Positions 1 to 13,935 are shown, counted from the stretch's first letter. The stretch: 64,000 nucleotides of DNA from OM182 bacterium MED-G28 (GCA_002457215.1 NTJZ01000001.1:310001-374000); one strand, 5' to 3'. Numbers and translations: made by a program. Notes: generated from the letters alone by a model not told the origin.

Positions 1-461
1 TGCGGTGCCGCGGTAGTCATTATTGCATCGAACGGAGCCTTTTGTTCCCAACCCAAACTACCATCATCGTGTTTGTAATCAATATTGCGTAACTTCAAAA
101 GTTTGAGGTTTTTTTTGGCACGATCCAGCAATGGTTTAATTCTCTCCACTGTAAATACTTTTTGGGCTAACTGTGCTATCACTGCAGTCTGATAACCAGA
201 GCCAGTTCCGATTTCCAAGATAGTTTCTATGGGACCAGAATGAATTATCGCTTCTGTCATCTTGGCAACAATATAAGGCTGGGAAATAGTCTGATTGTGA
301 CCTATAGGCAGTGCAACATCTTCGTAGGCGCGGTGCGCTAGAGCTTCGTCGAGAAAAATATGTCGAGGCGTAGATCGAATCACATCTAGCACTTCCATAC
401 TGCCTATACCCTGATCCATTAATCGGCCCAACAAACGCTCGCGAGTTCGCTGAGAGGTCAT
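1..461 (-). CDS. pcm: Protein-L-isoaspartate O-methyltransferase, 3' part beyond window
   Basis: This SAM-dependent methyltransferase repairs isoaspartyl residues in damaged proteins in the cytoplasm. About 153 residues are visible before the gene leaves the window. They include the family signature [14 protein letters not shown] and the SAM-binding motif [13 protein letters not shown] chose the start [10 protein letters not shown] because it matches the usual Pseudomonas-type N-terminus and is preceded by GGGATAGGG; an in-frame ATG eight codons upstream (485) is possible. It follows truD closely on the same strand. The surE gene that normally lies between truD and pcm is not present. Identification is firm; the C-terminus cannot be seen. 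Confidence 0.93.
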   Translation of the reverse strand, partial: MTSQRTRERLLGRLMDQGIGSMEVLDVIRSTPRHIFLDEALAHRAYEDVALPIGHNQTISQPYIVAKMTEAIIHSGPIETILEIGTGSGYQTAVIAQLAQKVFTVERIKPLLDRAKKNLKLLKLRNIDYKHDDGSLGWEQKAPFDAIMTTAAP

Positions 462-505
462 CCCTATCCCATTAAGATTCTGCATTTTATTCAATCGCTC
501 ACCCG

Positions 506-1609
506 TTACTGATCAGTTTTACAAACTTCTCTTAAAAGACTAGTAGCATAGGCCCCAGGGCTTAAGGCAAAGCTGAGGTTCAATGTGCAATCATCTAACC
601 ATGCCCAGCGAAGCTCCTCCGGCAGGAAACGCAATGGACGCCTAGAAGATTTAGCACCTATTTTTTGTAAATATTCGAGAATCTTTGGATATTTATCTAC
701 TTCTGCCTTTTCAATATCGGCCGCTTTGCCACTGCTTATATACTTGTCTTTAGAGTCAACTTTACCGAGCAATGGACCGGTTAAATGGATATCAAAATTT
801 TCCAGACGTTTTTGTAGTGTCGCGTCCCAGGCACCTTCCTCTACTATAAAATTCCTGGCTGTTCCATCAAGATTAATGACATCACCTGCCACAAATTGTG
901 ACCAATTATTATTAGTAATGCGGCTGGACAAGACCTGATTAAACACATAGGCCCTAGCTGCAGAGATTAACATGCCTTTTTTAAAAGATTTTTGTCGTCG
1001 TTTTGTGTTTGTTTGCGGGTCATGAATAAGTTTATCAACTTGTTTCAGATTACTGAGCTCACGACCAAAACGCTGAAACCCATAATAGTTTGGAACTCCA
1101 AACTGTTTTATTTTATCAAGATTGGCGTCAAATTCCTCTCTTCCCTCGAGGCAGTTCCGCAAGGTGATATCAAATAAATTACGCTTGTGACTACCAACTT
1201 TTAGTTTACGATTATTACGCACAGTGGAGATAATCTTGATATTTTCATCCTCTAATCGAGAAATAATACTTTGATTTTCATTTTCCTTGACAGCTCCTTT
1301 TTCTTTCTGCAACGGCACACTAAACCATTGCGTGCACTCTGCTCTTTTATCCTTCATCCCCGCATAGCCAACCATGGCAATTCTTGCTTCGGCAACAGCA
1401 GCAATTTTTCTGGCAACCTCTATGGTCGATAAATTTTGTTTTTTAATATACAAGAAAAGATGTTCACCGTTACCACCCATCTCAAAGCCTAATTCCTCGC
1501 TTACCTTAAAATCTGCAAATTGTTGCTTAAGCATACCCCGCGCGGTTGGTTCACCTTGGAGATAAGCTAGCTTATCCAAACCTAGCCATTCGGTAGGTAT
1601 CTGCTCCAC
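506..1609 (-). CDS. truD: tRNA pseudouridine(13) synthase TruD
   Basis: TruD converts U13 of certain tRNAs to pseudouridine. The protein has 367 residues, somewhat longer than the E. coli enzyme. The catalytic motif GMKDKRAE places the catalytic Asp at residue 87, followed by [15 protein letters not shown] around residues 175-185 is a second TruD hallmark. The start codon is GTG, with no ATG before the conserved region. ispF ends four bases upstream, so the two are probably co-transcribed and coupled. It is the next-to-last gene of the minus-strand train that enters the window from the right. Confidence 0.95.
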   Translation of the reverse strand: MEQIPTEWLGLDKLAYLQGEPTARGMLKQQFADFKVSEELGFEMGGNGEHLFLYIKKQNLSTIEVARKIAAVAEARIAMVGYAGMKDKRAECTQWFSVPLQKEKGAVKENENQSIISRLEDENIKIISTVRNNRKLKVGSHKRNLFDITLRNCLEGREEFDANLDKIKQFGVPNYYGFQRFGRELSNLKQVDKLIHDPQTNTKRRQKSFKKGMLISAARAYVFNQVLSSRITNNNWSQFVAGDVINLDGTARNFIVEEGAWDATLQKRLENFDIHLTGPLLGKVDSKDKYISSGKAADIEKAEVDKYPKILEYLQKIGAKSSRRPLRFLPEELRWAWLDDCTLNLSFALSPGAYATSLLREVCKTDQ

Positions 1610-1613
1610 AGTA

Positions 1614-2114
1614 TTAAGCCTTGGAATCCATTAACACAATAGCGTGGCACGCGATGCCCTCCTCCCTGCCAATAGAGCCCAAACTCTCCGTCGTTGTAGC
1701 TTTCACGTTAACTCGATCCAAATCCAGGTTGAGCAATCCACATAGATTAGCGACCATATTTTGTTTGTAAGGGGACAACTTCGGTACTTGCGCGATGATG
1801 GTTACATCAATATTAATAATATAGAATTGCTTCTTGTCGGCAGTTTGCAATACTTGCTCTAACAATTGAGCACTATCTATATTTGCATATGCTTCGTCAG
1901 TGTCTGGAAAATGATCGCCTATGTCCCCAGCTGCGCAAGCCCCCAGAATGGCATCGCAAATTCCATGCAGTACAACGTCACCATCTGAGTAAGCCTCTAA
2001 GCTGTATTTTTCTGAAATAATAATGCCACCCAATTTTAACGGCTTGTCCTCGTGGTAAGAATCCGCGAATCGATGTACATCTATGCCATGACCTACTCTC
2101 AAATTCCCATTCAT
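1614..2114 (-). CDS. ispF: 2-C-methyl-D-erythritol 2,4-cyclodiphosphate synthase
   Basis: IspF forms the cyclic diphosphate MEcPP in the non-mevalonate (MEP) isoprenoid pathway. Length 166 residues is slightly above the family norm of about 157. The zinc site is visible as GHGIDVHRF (D12, H14) and H50 in SDGDVVLHG. The C-terminal half contains KATTTESLG and GREEGIAC, both typical of the family. Its ATG overlaps the TAA stop of ispD (TAATG), so translation is likely coupled. IspD makes the substrate of the intervening IspE step, and dxr of the same pathway lies farther upstream in this train. Confidence 0.97.
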   Translation of the reverse strand: MNGNLRVGHGIDVHRFADSYHEDKPLKLGGIIISEKYSLEAYSDGDVVLHGICDAILGACAAGDIGDHFPDTDEAYANIDSAQLLEQVLQTADKKQFYIINIDVTIIAQVPKLSPYKQNMVANLCGLLNLDLDRVNVKATTTESLGSIGREEGIACHAIVLMDSKA

Positions 2115-2806
2115 TACTCAATACCCTCAGAAGATAGAAATGCCTCTGCAATTATTAAGTCTGCCTCATGAGTTATTTTTAAATTGGATTTCTCGCCCAT
2201 TACAACTTTTGGCTTAAGCCCTAAATTTTCAACTGCGCTTGCTTCATCCGTCACGGATATTCCTTTAGTGACTGCGTTTGATAGGGCTTTATATAGCAAC
2301 TCAAATCGAAACATTTGTGGGGTTAATGCCGACCACAAACCATTGCGATCCAATGTTCCAATAACGTGCTCATCAACTCCTATCTTTTTAACAGTATCGT
2401 CGATTGGTGTTGCCAGCAGGCCGCCCACATTATGCTCACTTAATTCCAAAATTAATTGCCTAATATCGGCTTGAGTCACACAGGGTCGAACAGCATCATG
2501 AACTAAAACCCAGTCATCTGGCTCTGCTCGCTCAATTATTGCCTCTAAACCATTTAGTACCGAATTAAATCTTTCGTCACCACCCCAAGTAGTCAACATC
2601 CTCGGATCATAAAAATTTAATTCAGACCACCAAATATCATCTTCTTGTAGAACGACGACAAGTTGCTGAATCTCCTCAACAGCGAGAAGGCGCTCAATTG
2701 AATGAACAAGCACGGGAGTGCCACAGACCGATATGTACTGTTTGGGTGTAATCGATCCCATCCGGCGACCGATGCCAGCGGCTGGCAGAATAGCCCAAAT
2801 TGTCAT
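2114..2806 (-). CDS. ispD: 2-C-methyl-D-erythritol 4-phosphate cytidylyltransferase
   Basis: IspD transfers CMP from CTP to MEP in the MEP isoprenoid pathway. The N-terminal nucleotide-binding signature PAAGIGRRMG...PKQY supplies R15 and K22, equivalents of the E. coli catalytic pair R20/K27. VHDAVRPCV and the late segment LKITHEADL are further family hallmarks. The length of 230 residues is typical. It lies 65 bases downstream of ftsB and overlaps ispF, the common ftsB-ispD-ispF arrangement. Confidence 0.97.
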   Translation of the reverse strand: MTIWAILPAAGIGRRMGSITPKQYISVCGTPVLVHSIERLLAVEEIQQLVVVLQEDDIWWSELNFYDPRMLTTWGGDERFNSVLNGLEAIIERAEPDDWVLVHDAVRPCVTQADIRQLILELSEHNVGGLLATPIDDTVKKIGVDEHVIGTLDRNGLWSALTPQMFRFELLYKALSNAVTKGISVTDEASAVENLGLKPKVVMGEKSNLKITHEADLIIAEAFLSSEGIE

Positions 2807-2871
2807 AATAAATTCAAAGACGATCTACTTTTTAGCAGACCAATTGTTAGTGAATTGAAAAAGAAACCTAG

Positions 2872-3141
2872 CTAGTCAATAAGCAAATAATATTTCTCAC
2901 CTTCTTCAATCATGCCTAGTTCAGATCTAGCTCGTTCTTCGATAGCTTCGGTGCCGGTTTTTAGATCAATCACTTCGATCTCCAGCAGGCGGTTTCGCTC
3001 TTCCAGACTGTCGTTAATTTCTCGTTGCGCATCCAACTCTATTTCTAATAAATTAAGCGCGCGCACACTATCCTCACCAAGCCATAACTGGAATTGAAAA
3101 GTCAGGAACATCACGACTAAAAAGCCGAACAATAATTTCAT
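2872..3141 (-). CDS. ftsB: Cell division protein FtsB
   Basis: FtsB is a bitopic inner-membrane protein that joins FtsL and FtsQ in the divisome. The 89-residue product has one N-terminal transmembrane segment (about residues 3-20), then a Leu/Glu-rich coiled coil (about 28-62). The conserved C-terminal box ERARSELGMIEEGE follows. Its size and its position directly after eno and before ispD are both as in other gammaproteobacteria. The gap to eno is 13 bases. The sequence is short and the family diverges quickly, but topology, motif and context agree. Confidence 0.95.
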   Translation of the reverse strand: MKLLFGFLVVMFLTFQFQLWLGEDSVRALNLLEIELDAQREINDSLEERNRLLEIEVIDLKTGTEAIEERARSELGMIEEGEKYYLLID

Positions 3142-3154
3142 GATTTATGAACCA

Positions 3155-4459
<1,305 letters not shown>

Positions 4460-4494
4460 TTAGTAAAACGAATTTAATAAATAAGAAGACAAGC

Positions 4495-5340
4495 TTAGGC
4501 GGTATCGATATCCGGCTGGGATTTGATAAGCGTATCGAGTGCCTGCATCTGTTCTAGAAATGGGTGGAGCTGATCTAGCCTTAGCGCACAAGGTCCATCA
4601 CATAATGCTTGGTCGGGCTTAGGATGGGCCTCAAGGAAAAGTCCAGCAATCCCTTGGGATATCCCAGCTTTCGCAAGCGCTGTTACCTGATTACGGCGAC
4701 CGTCCGCGCTAGCCGCTAGGGCCCCTGGTTTCTGCAATGCATGAGTAACATCAAAAATAACTGGATAATGAAACTGCTTCATGACCGCAAACCCCAGCAT
4801 ATCCACGACTAGGTTATTGTAGCCAAAACTGCTGCCACGCTCACAGAGCATAAGCCGTTCATTTCCGGCAGCTTCGAACTTCCTTAGTATGTGGCCCATT
4901 TCCTGAGGGGCTAGAAACTGCGCTTTTTTTATATTAATCGCTAACCCCGTTTCAGCCATTGCCACCACTAAATCAGTTTGTCGGGACAGAAATGCGGGCA
5001 ATTGCAATACGTCAGCTACACAACTTGCTACCGCCGCCTGATCTGGCTCATGGATATCGGTGATAATAGGTAATCCGTGCCTCTCTTTAACTTCCCCGAG
5101 CCAAGCTAACCCTTTCTCAATGCCTGGACCCCGAAAGGAACCTACTGAGGAGCGATTTGATTTATCGAAGGATGCTTTAAAGACCAGAGGGATAGAAAGT
5201 TCCGAACAGACCCCTGCGAATTGCTCCGCAACTGAGAGTGTTAACTCTCGAGACTCTAAAACATTTAACCCTCCAAAAAGAACCAAAGGCTGATTATTAG
5301 CAACAGGAATTTCTGCAATTTCGATTTGCTTATGTCTCAT
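4495..5340 (-). CDS. kdsA: 3-deoxy-8-phosphooctulonate (KDO-8-P) synthase
   Basis: KdsA condenses PEP with arabinose-5-phosphate to give KDO-8-phosphate, the precursor of the lipopolysaccharide inner core. The 281 residues match E. coli KdsA in length and in blocks such as [52 protein letters not shown] and [14 protein letters not shown]. The pyrG-kdsA-eno order is the standard gammaproteobacterial one. Nothing unusual is seen. Confidence 0.98.
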   Translation of the reverse strand: MRHKQIEIAEIPVANNQPLVLFGGLNVLESRELTLSVAEQFAGVCSELSIPLVFKASFDKSNRSSVGSFRGPGIEKGLAWLGEVKERHGLPIITDIHEPDQAAVASCVADVLQLPAFLSRQTDLVVAMAETGLAINIKKAQFLAPQEMGHILRKFEAAGNERLMLCERGSSFGYNNLVVDMLGFAVMKQFHYPVIFDVTHALQKPGALAASADGRRNQVTALAKAGISQGIAGLFLEAHPKPDQALCDGPCALRLDQLHPFLEQMQALDTLIKSQPDIDTA

Positions 5341-5370
5341 TATTTTTGATTTGGCTCAGTCAGCTTAATC

Positions 5371-7101
<1,731 letters not shown>

Positions 7102-7179
7102 CTAGCAGATGGATTTACAGCCTACCAGAAGCCACCTTTAACCACAATCTGAACCTGAAAAAGTGCAAAAACCATCGGC

Positions 7180-8526
7180 TTACCTTAAGTTCTTTGCCTT
7201 TGGTCGCTGCCAAATTACTTCAAAGCCAGGTTCACCAGACTTTACTTCGCTACCTTCACCGATGCCGATTCCTGGGATGCAGACGAGCTCTTTATCATGA
7301 TACAAAAGTGGTACTCGATCGCGAAGCCAAGGCTCTATTCGAGACTCCTGGAGAATTTTTTTAAGTGATTTTTGGGGTCGTCCTGACAAATGACAATTCT
7401 CGCCTCCTTGTCTGAATCGAACCTCAACCTTGTCTAAACAAGATGGGGCAATACCTCCACTAGATAATTCTTTTAAGAGCAGCTTTCCATTATTAATTAG
7501 CTTCACCTCCGGGTTTCTATTTGCATGCCAGACAATACCCTTCCCTGGCGCATCCAACGCTGGTAACAAATATAAAAAATTCTGATAACAAGCGAAGCTA
7601 CTTCCCTCAATAGAGAAAGTGCTTTCAGATTTTTTATCAGCAACAATAAATTCCTCAACAAAATTATGTAGACGATTCCAACCTATTTCCGGCAAATCTA
7701 TTTTCTCTAGCCATCTTCTTATTGAATTTCTCTGTCTGGAAGAACTCAAAAGCTGGAGATGCTTGATTGAGATACTTGTTAACTCATTAGATTCTAGCTT
7801 TTCCAAGTCAAGATCTGCCAATTCATCTAACATCTCGCTAGCTTCAACAATCAGCTGCAAAGATTTACTCCAACTCAACCTGTAGGAAGGCCAGCGAGAC
7901 TCAATAGCCGGTAATATTTTATTCCGAATATAATTACGATCGAATTCAAGCGCCTGATTAGATAGGTCTTCAACCCAGCATAATTCATGCTCCTCAGCAA
8001 ATCTTGTTAATGCTAAACGGCCAAAATTTAATAGAGGTCTAAAAATAAACCCTTTACCAAAAACCCGGCTTTGAGGAACAGCAGACAACCCTTTGACACT
8101 GGAACCTCGATTAAGCCGAAAAAGCATTGTTTCTAACTGATCGTCTAGGTGGTGAGCCAAGAGCAAAGTTTCATTAACTTTTATTTGCTCTGCAAACACT
8201 TTATAGCGAACCGCTCGCGCTTTGTTTTCACTTGCCGAAGTGCTTTCGCTCGTCTCACTAATTTGCACTTTTTGACAATAGAGCTCGATTCCTAATTTTG
8301 CACATGTTTCTTCGCAAAATTTCTGCCAATTATCCGCATCAGCTTGAAGATTGTGATTGACATGCAAGGCTCTAATCGAAAAAGTGACCTCACCTTTTTT
8401 TTGCAGCTGATGCAAACTGTAAAGCAGCACCATAGAATCCATGCCGCCACTAAATCCAACTACGACAGATTGGCAGCTTTGGAGCGGCGCAAGCATTTGC
8501 TTCAATGCAACGAAATCAAAATTCAT
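7180..8526 (-). CDS. tilS: tRNA(Ile)-lysidine synthase
   Basis: TilS ligates lysine to C34 of tRNA-Ile(CAU), changing its specificity from Met to Ile codons. The N-terminal PP-loop FSGGMDSMVLL (about residues 24-34) and HHLDDQLETMLFRLNRG are diagnostic. A divergent C-terminal substrate-recognition region follows, ending with the LYHDKELVCIPGIG-type segment. I place the start at the ATG (8526); a TTG one codon earlier is in frame. It sits between accA and pyrG, as in Pseudomonas. The length of 448 residues is normal for the long gammaproteobacterial form. Confidence 0.95.
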   Translation of the reverse strand: MNFDFVALKQMLAPLQSCQSVVVGFSGGMDSMVLLYSLHQLQKKGEVTFSIRALHVNHNLQADADNWQKFCEETCAKLGIELYCQKVQISETSESTSASENKARAVRYKVFAEQIKVNETLLLAHHLDDQLETMLFRLNRGSSVKGLSAVPQSRVFGKGFIFRPLLNFGRLALTRFAEEHELCWVEDLSNQALEFDRNYIRNKILPAIESRWPSYRLSWSKSLQLIVEASEMLDELADLDLEKLESNELTSISIKHLQLLSSSRQRNSIRRWLEKIDLPEIGWNRLHNFVEEFIVADKKSESTFSIEGSSFACYQNFLYLLPALDAPGKGIVWHANRNPEVKLINNGKLLLKELSSGGIAPSCLDKVEVRFRQGGENCHLSGRPQKSLKKILQESRIEPWLRDRVPLLYHDKELVCIPGIGIGEGSEVKSGEPGFEVIWQRPKAKNLR

Positions 8527-8610
8527 CAAAGAATCAAAAAGAAAGAATTACAGGGAAATTTGAGTTTAGCCGCATGGGGTTGCCAAAGTCAGTAATTGCA
8601 AAAAATAAGC

Positions 8611-9564
8611 TTAGGCGGTGATACCATAATTCATCAGTCGCTGATAACGCCTATCGACTAGTTCGTTGACATCCATAGCAATAAGTCTATCCAGTTGATC
8701 TATTAATGTGCTTTTAATGTTTTCCGAAGTTATTTCGATATCTCGATGAGCTCCACCCAATGGCTCAGCAATAGTTCGATCTACTATACCTAGCTCCACA
8801 AGACGTTCTGAGGTCACTCCCATAGCTTCCGCAGCAGCCGCAGCATATTCAGATGATTTCCACAGGATTGTGGCGCAACCTTCAGGAGTTATAACCGTAT
8901 AGGTTGAGTATTGCAGCATATTTAGCTGATCCGCAACTCCAATAGCAATTGCGCCTCCAGAATTTGCCTCTCCAGTAACGGTAGCAATTAACGGCGTTTT
9001 TATCCGCGACATTATTGCCATGTTTTCAGCGATCGCTTCATTAATTCCGCGCTCCTCAGAATCCACCCCAGGGTAAGCGCCAGGTGTATCTATAAAAGTT
9101 AACACTGGTAATTTATATTGTTCGGCCAGCTTAATCAGACGGCGTGCTTTTCTGTACCCTTCTGGTCTTGGCATGCCAAAATTGTGTCGAACTTTTTCTT
9201 TTGTACCGCGCCCCTTCTGATGCCCAATTATCATTACGGGGCGCCCAGCAAGTCGTGCCATACCCCCAATAATCGCCTGATCATCTCCGAACAGACGGTC
9301 ACCATGAAGCTCATCAAACTCAGTGAATATATGTTCGATATAATCCAGTGTGTAGGGCCGCAATGGATGTCGAGCTACTTGAGAAATTTGCCATGGAGAA
9401 AGATTCGAGTAGATATTCTCTGTGAGACTTTTGCTTTTTCCTTTTAAATTCTGAATTTCTTGAGAAATATTGATTTCATTGTCTGACCCCACCAGCCGTA
9501 ACTCGCTAATTTTGGCTTCTAACTCAGCAATAGGTTGTTCAAATTCGAGGTAGTTCGGGTCCAT
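8611..9564 (-). CDS. accA: Acetyl-CoA carboxylase carboxyltransferase subunit alpha
   Basis: AccA with AccD transfers the carboxyl group from biotin carrier to acetyl-CoA, the first step of fatty acid synthesis. The 317-residue protein matches E. coli AccA (319) over its whole length. Visible blocks include [40 protein letters not shown] and [11 protein letters not shown]. It directly follows dnaE in the train, the same order as in E. coli and Pseudomonas. Confidence 0.98.
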   Translation of the reverse strand: MDPNYLEFEQPIAELEAKISELRLVGSDNEINISQEIQNLKGKSKSLTENIYSNLSPWQISQVARHPLRPYTLDYIEHIFTEFDELHGDRLFGDDQAIIGGMARLAGRPVMIIGHQKGRGTKEKVRHNFGMPRPEGYRKARRLIKLAEQYKLPVLTFIDTPGAYPGVDSEERGINEAIAENMAIMSRIKTPLIATVTGEANSGGAIAIGVADQLNMLQYSTYTVITPEGCATILWKSSEYAAAAAEAMGVTSERLVELGIVDRTIAEPLGGAHRDIEITSENIKSTLIDQLDRLIAMDVNELVDRRYQRLMNYGITA

Positions 9565-9613
9565 TATTCCAACAAGAAGCTAAAGCGGCTCCTGTCTTCT
9601 CCAGTAAAAATAG

Positions 9614-12600
9614 CTAATTGAGAGATGTCGTTTGTTTGTAGTCTAATTCCACCTGATCTTTCCCGTACTCCATTCGCAAAAGCTGCAGAAGATCATCAGT
9701 TGGCAAAATAATCCAATCTTGGCCCAACATTATACACCCTCTTGAGCCCGGCCGTTGATAGTTAACTACCACTGAGCAGCCTTCTTGAGCTCGACTCTGC
9801 TCGCCCTCTGAGGTCTCGCTTGTGCCAGGCAAACTTTTGCTAGCTGTACTTGCTTCCTGTTCCACAGAGCTTTTTTTGTAAGGTGCCAATATACTGGCCA
9901 AATGCTCACAAAATCCTGTTTCTAAACCCTCAGATTTGAGGCTGAGCGCAAGCCGATGCGCAAATCTTTTCCGCGCCTGCCCAAGCGTCATAACCTGTTT
10001 CGCCCTGCCTCGCACCCTGCCGTTGTAGTCATCAACAGTTATAGTACATTCAACGATCAGGATCAGATCTTTTTGGATAAGTTCACGGTATTTTTCATAT
10101 TCTTTGGCAAACAAGGACACTTCGAACCGAGCGCTTCGATCATCTAATGTGAGAAAAGCAATCGTATCTCCTGCCTTACTCTTCATGGTGCGAAATCCAT
10201 GAAGCAGTCCGGCCACAACTTGAGTGCCTCTCTCCGGTCGCAAATCGCTCAGTCTCTCCTTTGTTATATGTGAAAGCTCAGGCAGGAACTCATCGATCGG
10301 ATGTCCGGACAAATAAAGCCCAAGGGTTTCTTTTTCTGCGAGCAAACGCTCTTGTTCAGCCCAAGGCTTAAATTTTCTGCGCCCGGTGAGGCTGAGTTCT
10401 GCGCCTCGCTCAGAAGGTGCTATTCCACCAAATAAATCTTCGACACCACTCGCTTGATTTCGACTGCTTTGCTCTGCGGCTTGCATTGCCTCTGGAAGAG
10501 TGACACTAAGGAGAGCCCGAGAATGGTCACAATCACCTTCTATCAGATTATCCAGAGCTCCAGCGCGAATGAGCGCCTCCATTGTGCGCTTGTTTACTGT
10601 TTGTGAATCTACTCTTTGGCACAGATCTAAGAGGCTCGAAAACGGCGCTCCTTTTCGAGCGCTTAAAATACTTGCTACTGGCCCTTCTCCTAGTCCTTTG
10701 ATTGATCCCAGGCCATAAACAATTTCACCTTGACCATTCACGGTAAAATTAAACTGACCGACATTGACATCCGGAGACACCAGGACTAACTCCATTGATC
10801 GACATTCCTCGATAAGCGTTACGATTTTATCGGTATTTTGCATGTCAGCAGACAATACAGCGGCCATGAAGAACGCGGGATAGTGAGTCTTTAGCCAGGC
10901 TGTTTGATAAGATACAAGAGCATAAGCCGCCGAGTGTGATTTGTTGAATCCATAGCCCGCGAATTTCTCCATTAAATCAAAGATTGATTCAGCTACGTTT
11001 TCATCGATATCTTTGGCCACAGCGCCCTGCATAAAGGTCTCACGCTGTTTCGCCATTTCTACTGGATCTTTCTTACCCATTGCTTTACGTAAAATATCAG
11101 CACCGCCCAATGTGTAGCTAGCCAAGACTTGCGCAATCTGCATGACTTGTTCCTGATATAGAATGACACCATAAGTGTTAGCCAAAACATGTTCGAGGTC
11201 ACCATGGGGGTAAACCACTCGCGTTCGCCCATGTTTTCGATCGATAAAATCATCGACCATGCCGGACTGCAAAGGCCCGGGGCGAAACAAGGCAACTAAG
11301 GCAATAATGTCATCAAAGCAGTTCGGAACTAATCGCTTGATCAACTCCTTCATACCGCGAGACTCTAACTGGAATACGGCAGTGGTCTCGCCTTTTTGCA
11401 AAAGCCTATAAACTGACTCGTCATTTAGTGGCAATGAATTTATATCAACCCCCTTATCAGCTGAGAGTTGTTCGTTGATCATCTTTACTGCCCAGTCAAT
11501 AATCGTAAGTGTTCGTAGCCCTAGAAAGTCGAATTTAACTAGGCCAGCAGTTTCAACATCATTCTTATCAAATTGGGTAACTAAACCCTGACCTGACTCA
11601 ACGCAATAAAGAGGCGTAAAATCTGTTAGCTTAGTAGGCGCTATTACAACGCCACCGGCATGCTTGCCAACATTACGAGTAATACCCTCGAGCTTATAGG
11701 CCATCTCCATAATTTCCTGAGCATCATCATCACCGGCAACGAACTCTCCTAACAAAGGTTCTTCTTCGAAGGCTTTCTTTAGGGTCATGCCAGGCACAAA
11801 TGGAATAAGCTTTGAAAGTTTATCCGCGAGCGCATAAGGTTTTCCCTGTACCCGGGCAACATCTCTAACTACAGCTTTTGCCGCCATGGTGCCAAAAGTA
11901 ATAATCTGGGAAACTGCGTCCTTGCCATATAACTCTGCGACATGCTGGATAACTCTATCTCTTCCTTCCATGCAGAAATCCACATCAAAATCGGGCATCG
12001 ATACTCTTTCTGGATTTAGGAAGCGTTCAAAAAGCAAATCATAGCGAAGTGGATCTAAATCAGTAATATTTAGCGCATAGGCAACAATAGAGCCTGCGCC
12101 AGAACCACGACCAGGACCCACAGGGATATTTGAATCTTTTGCCCATTGGATGAATTCCATAACAATCAAGAAGTAGCCGGCAAAACCCATTTGATTAATG
12201 ATGTCTAATTCAATTTTTAGACGAGAGTAATAGGGTTCAGATACAGATTTGCTTTGAGCTTCGTCACCAAAGAGCTGCTCTAATCGTTTCTGCAATCCCT
12301 CCTCACTGAGCTTGCATAGATAATTTTCCAGAGCTATACCTTCTGGCACAGGGTAATTAGGCAAGTGAGGAGTACCTAATTCCAAACCTAAATTACAGCG
12401 TTTGACTATTTGATGGACATTGGCGATAGCTTCGGGAATATCCACGAACAAGGCATTCATTTCTTGGCTATCTCTTAAGTACTGTTGATCAGTGTAATTA
12501 TGTGAGCGCCTAGAATCGTCCAAGGAGCGCCGTTCATTAATACAAACTCTCACCTCATGGGCGTCGAAATCTTCTTGGTCAAGAAAGCGTACGTCATTGC

Positions 12601-13213
12601 TTGCAACAACTGGGCACTGTGCCGCAATCGCAAGGTTGACTGCCGCTTCGATGTAATTCTCTTCGTCAGCTTTGCCAACTCTTTGTAATTCTATATAAAA
12701 AGATTCTGGGAATAATTGCTGCCATGTTTGCAACAAAGACCTTGCAAGCGCATTCTCATTGTTAATCAGCGCACTACCAATGTCGCTCTTTTGTGCGCCA
12801 GATAAGGCAATAAGGCCTTCCGTGCGTCCCACTAATTTACCAATCTTTAAGAGCGGGTCCCCATGCGATTCAGCCTCCGTATAAAAATCTGAAATGATAT
12901 TGGTAAGGTTGAGATAGCCTGTCTGATTTTTGACTAATAAGACGAGCTGTGTCTGAACTCCCTCATCATTGACCACTGGCACATCACAACCACAAATTGG
13001 TTTTATGCCTGACTTGATCGCGCTGCTGTAGAACTTTATTAAACCGAACAGGTTGGAGATATCCGTAATTGCCGCAGCTGGCATTTTAAATCCCTGCAGG
13101 CGTTCGATTAGTGGCTGGATGGTGACCAAACCATCACTTATAGAAAACTCTGTATGTAATCGTAGGTGAGTAAAGAGCGGTGTTGGTGGATGACTAGTTG
13201 TTATATCGGGCAT
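9614..13213 (-). CDS. dnaE: DNA polymerase III subunit alpha
   Basis: This is the replicative polymerase catalytic subunit. A PHP domain fills the N-terminus (LRLHTEFSISDG). The polymerase active site PDFDVDFCMEGR lies at about 407-418, and the fingers and palm blocks GPGRGSGAGS (367-376) and FDFLGLRTL are intact. A clamp-binding-like VEDLFGG occurs near residue 927. An OB-fold (nucleic-acid-binding) region is near the C-terminus. The protein has 1199 residues, longer than E. coli (1160). Much of the excess is a Ser/Glu-rich low-complexity stretch at about residues 1115-1150, probably a flexible linker. rnhB lies upstream, as expected. Confidence 0.98.
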   Translation of the reverse strand: MPDITTSHPPTPLFTHLRLHTEFSISDGLVTIQPLIERLQGFKMPAAAITDISNLFGLIKFYSSAIKSGIKPICGCDVPVVNDEGVQTQLVLLVKNQTGYLNLTNIISDFYTEAESHGDPLLKIGKLVGRTEGLIALSGAQKSDIGSALINNENALARSLLQTWQQLFPESFYIELQRVGKADEENYIEAAVNLAIAAQCPVVASNDVRFLDQEDFDAHEVRVCINERRSLDDSRRSHNYTDQQYLRDSQEMNALFVDIPEAIANVHQIVKRCNLGLELGTPHLPNYPVPEGIALENYLCKLSEEGLQKRLEQLFGDEAQSKSVSEPYYSRLKIELDIINQMGFAGYFLIVMEFIQWAKDSNIPVGPGRGSGAGSIVAYALNITDLDPLRYDLLFERFLNPERVSMPDFDVDFCMEGRDRVIQHVAELYGKDAVSQIITFGTMAAKAVVRDVARVQGKPYALADKLSKLIPFVPGMTLKKAFEEEPLLGEFVAGDDDAQEIMEMAYKLEGITRNVGKHAGGVVIAPTKLTDFTPLYCVESGQGLVTQFDKNDVETAGLVKFDFLGLRTLTIIDWAVKMINEQLSADKGVDINSLPLNDESVYRLLQKGETTAVFQLESRGMKELIKRLVPNCFDDIIALVALFRPGPLQSGMVDDFIDRKHGRTRVVYPHGDLEHVLANTYGVILYQEQVMQIAQVLASYTLGGADILRKAMGKKDPVEMAKQRETFMQGAVAKDIDENVAESIFDLMEKFAGYGFNKSHSAAYALVSYQTAWLKTHYPAFFMAAVLSADMQNTDKIVTLIEECRSMELVLVSPDVNVGQFNFTVNGQGEIVYGLGSIKGLGEGPVASILSARKGAPFSSLLDLCQRVDSQTVNKRTMEALIRAGALDNLIEGDCDHSRALLSVTLPEAMQAAEQSSRNQASGVEDLFGGIAPSERGAELSLTGRRKFKPWAEQERLLAEKETLGLYLSGHPIDEFLPELSHITKERLSDLRPERGTQVVAGLLHGFRTMKSKAGDTIAFLTLDDRSARFEVSLFAKEYEKYRELIQKDLILIVECTITVDDYNGRVRGRAKQVMTLGQARKRFAHRLALSLKSEGLETGFCEHLASILAPYKKSSVEQEASTASKSLPGTSETSEGEQSRAQEGCSVVVNYQRPGSRGCIMLGQDWIILPTDDLLQLLRMEYGKDQVELDYKQTTSLN

Positions 13214-13305
13214 TCGTCATATTCTATTGCTATAAAGACTTCGCATTGACCAAGAATCAAAGTACATAATATACCTTCTTTCAGTCGATTTTTCTGCCCG
13301 CAAGT

Positions 13306-13935
13306 TTACTTTAATACATTAGCAACTGGAGCAAAAGAACGACGGTGCAACACACAAGGACCTAAGGCCTTTAATGCCGCTAAATGGGTTGGAGTTGGGT
13401 AACCTTTATGTTTCGCAAATCCATAACCTGGGTAAGTGCTTTCCAATGCTATCATCTCGCGGTCACGAGTTACTTTTGCCACAATCGACGCCGCTGCAAT
13501 CCCTGCAATCGTTGCATCACCCCTCACGACCGCTTCAGACGCATATTTCCATTTTGGTAACTGATTCCCATCGACGTAAACAAACTCGGGTTGTGTTGAA
13601 AGCGCGCTGACCGCTCTGGCCATGGCAATCAAACTCGCGCGCAAAATATTAATTTGATCGATTTCCTCGACACTAGCTCTGGCCACGGCGAAGCAAATGG
13701 CGTCTTCTTCAATTCTCGACAAGCATTCAAGCCTTTGTTTCTCACTAAGCTTCTTCGAATCATCTAACCCTTTTATAGGTTTAGTTGGATCTAAAATTAC
13801 TGCCGCAGCCACCACATCACCTGCTAAGGGTCCGCGCCCGACCTCATCTACGCCCGCAACAAGTCGATGTTTCAACTGGCCAAACTTCAACCCTTCTTGC
13901 ATAAGTCGTTGACTCTTCTGGCCTTTCGATTGCAT
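13306..13935 (-). CDS. rnhB: Ribonuclease HII
   Basis: RNase HII incises DNA at embedded ribonucleotides. The N-terminal signature [12 protein letters not shown] carries the Asp-Glu metal ligands, followed by [37 protein letters not shown] and the [12 protein letters not shown] segment complete the family pattern. The length of 209 residues is normal. Its ATG overlaps the TGA stop of lpxB (ATGA), which points to translational coupling in the lpxB-rnhB-dnaE order typical of this train. Confidence 0.97.
   Translation of the reverse strand: MQSKGQKSQRLMQEGLKFGQLKHRLVAGVDEVGRGPLAGDVVAAAVILDPTKPIKGLDDSKKLSEKQRLECLSRIEEDAICFAVARASVEEIDQINILRASLIAMARAVSALSTQPEFVYVDGNQLPKWKYASEAVVRGDATIAGIAAASIVAKVTRDREMIALESTYPGYGFAKHKGYPTPTHLAALKALGPCVLHRRSFAPVANVLK

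Noticed and set aside
585..938. 117-residue plus-strand frame opposite truD
   Set aside because: Antisense shadow of a well-conserved gene, like the many other opposite-strand frames in this window.
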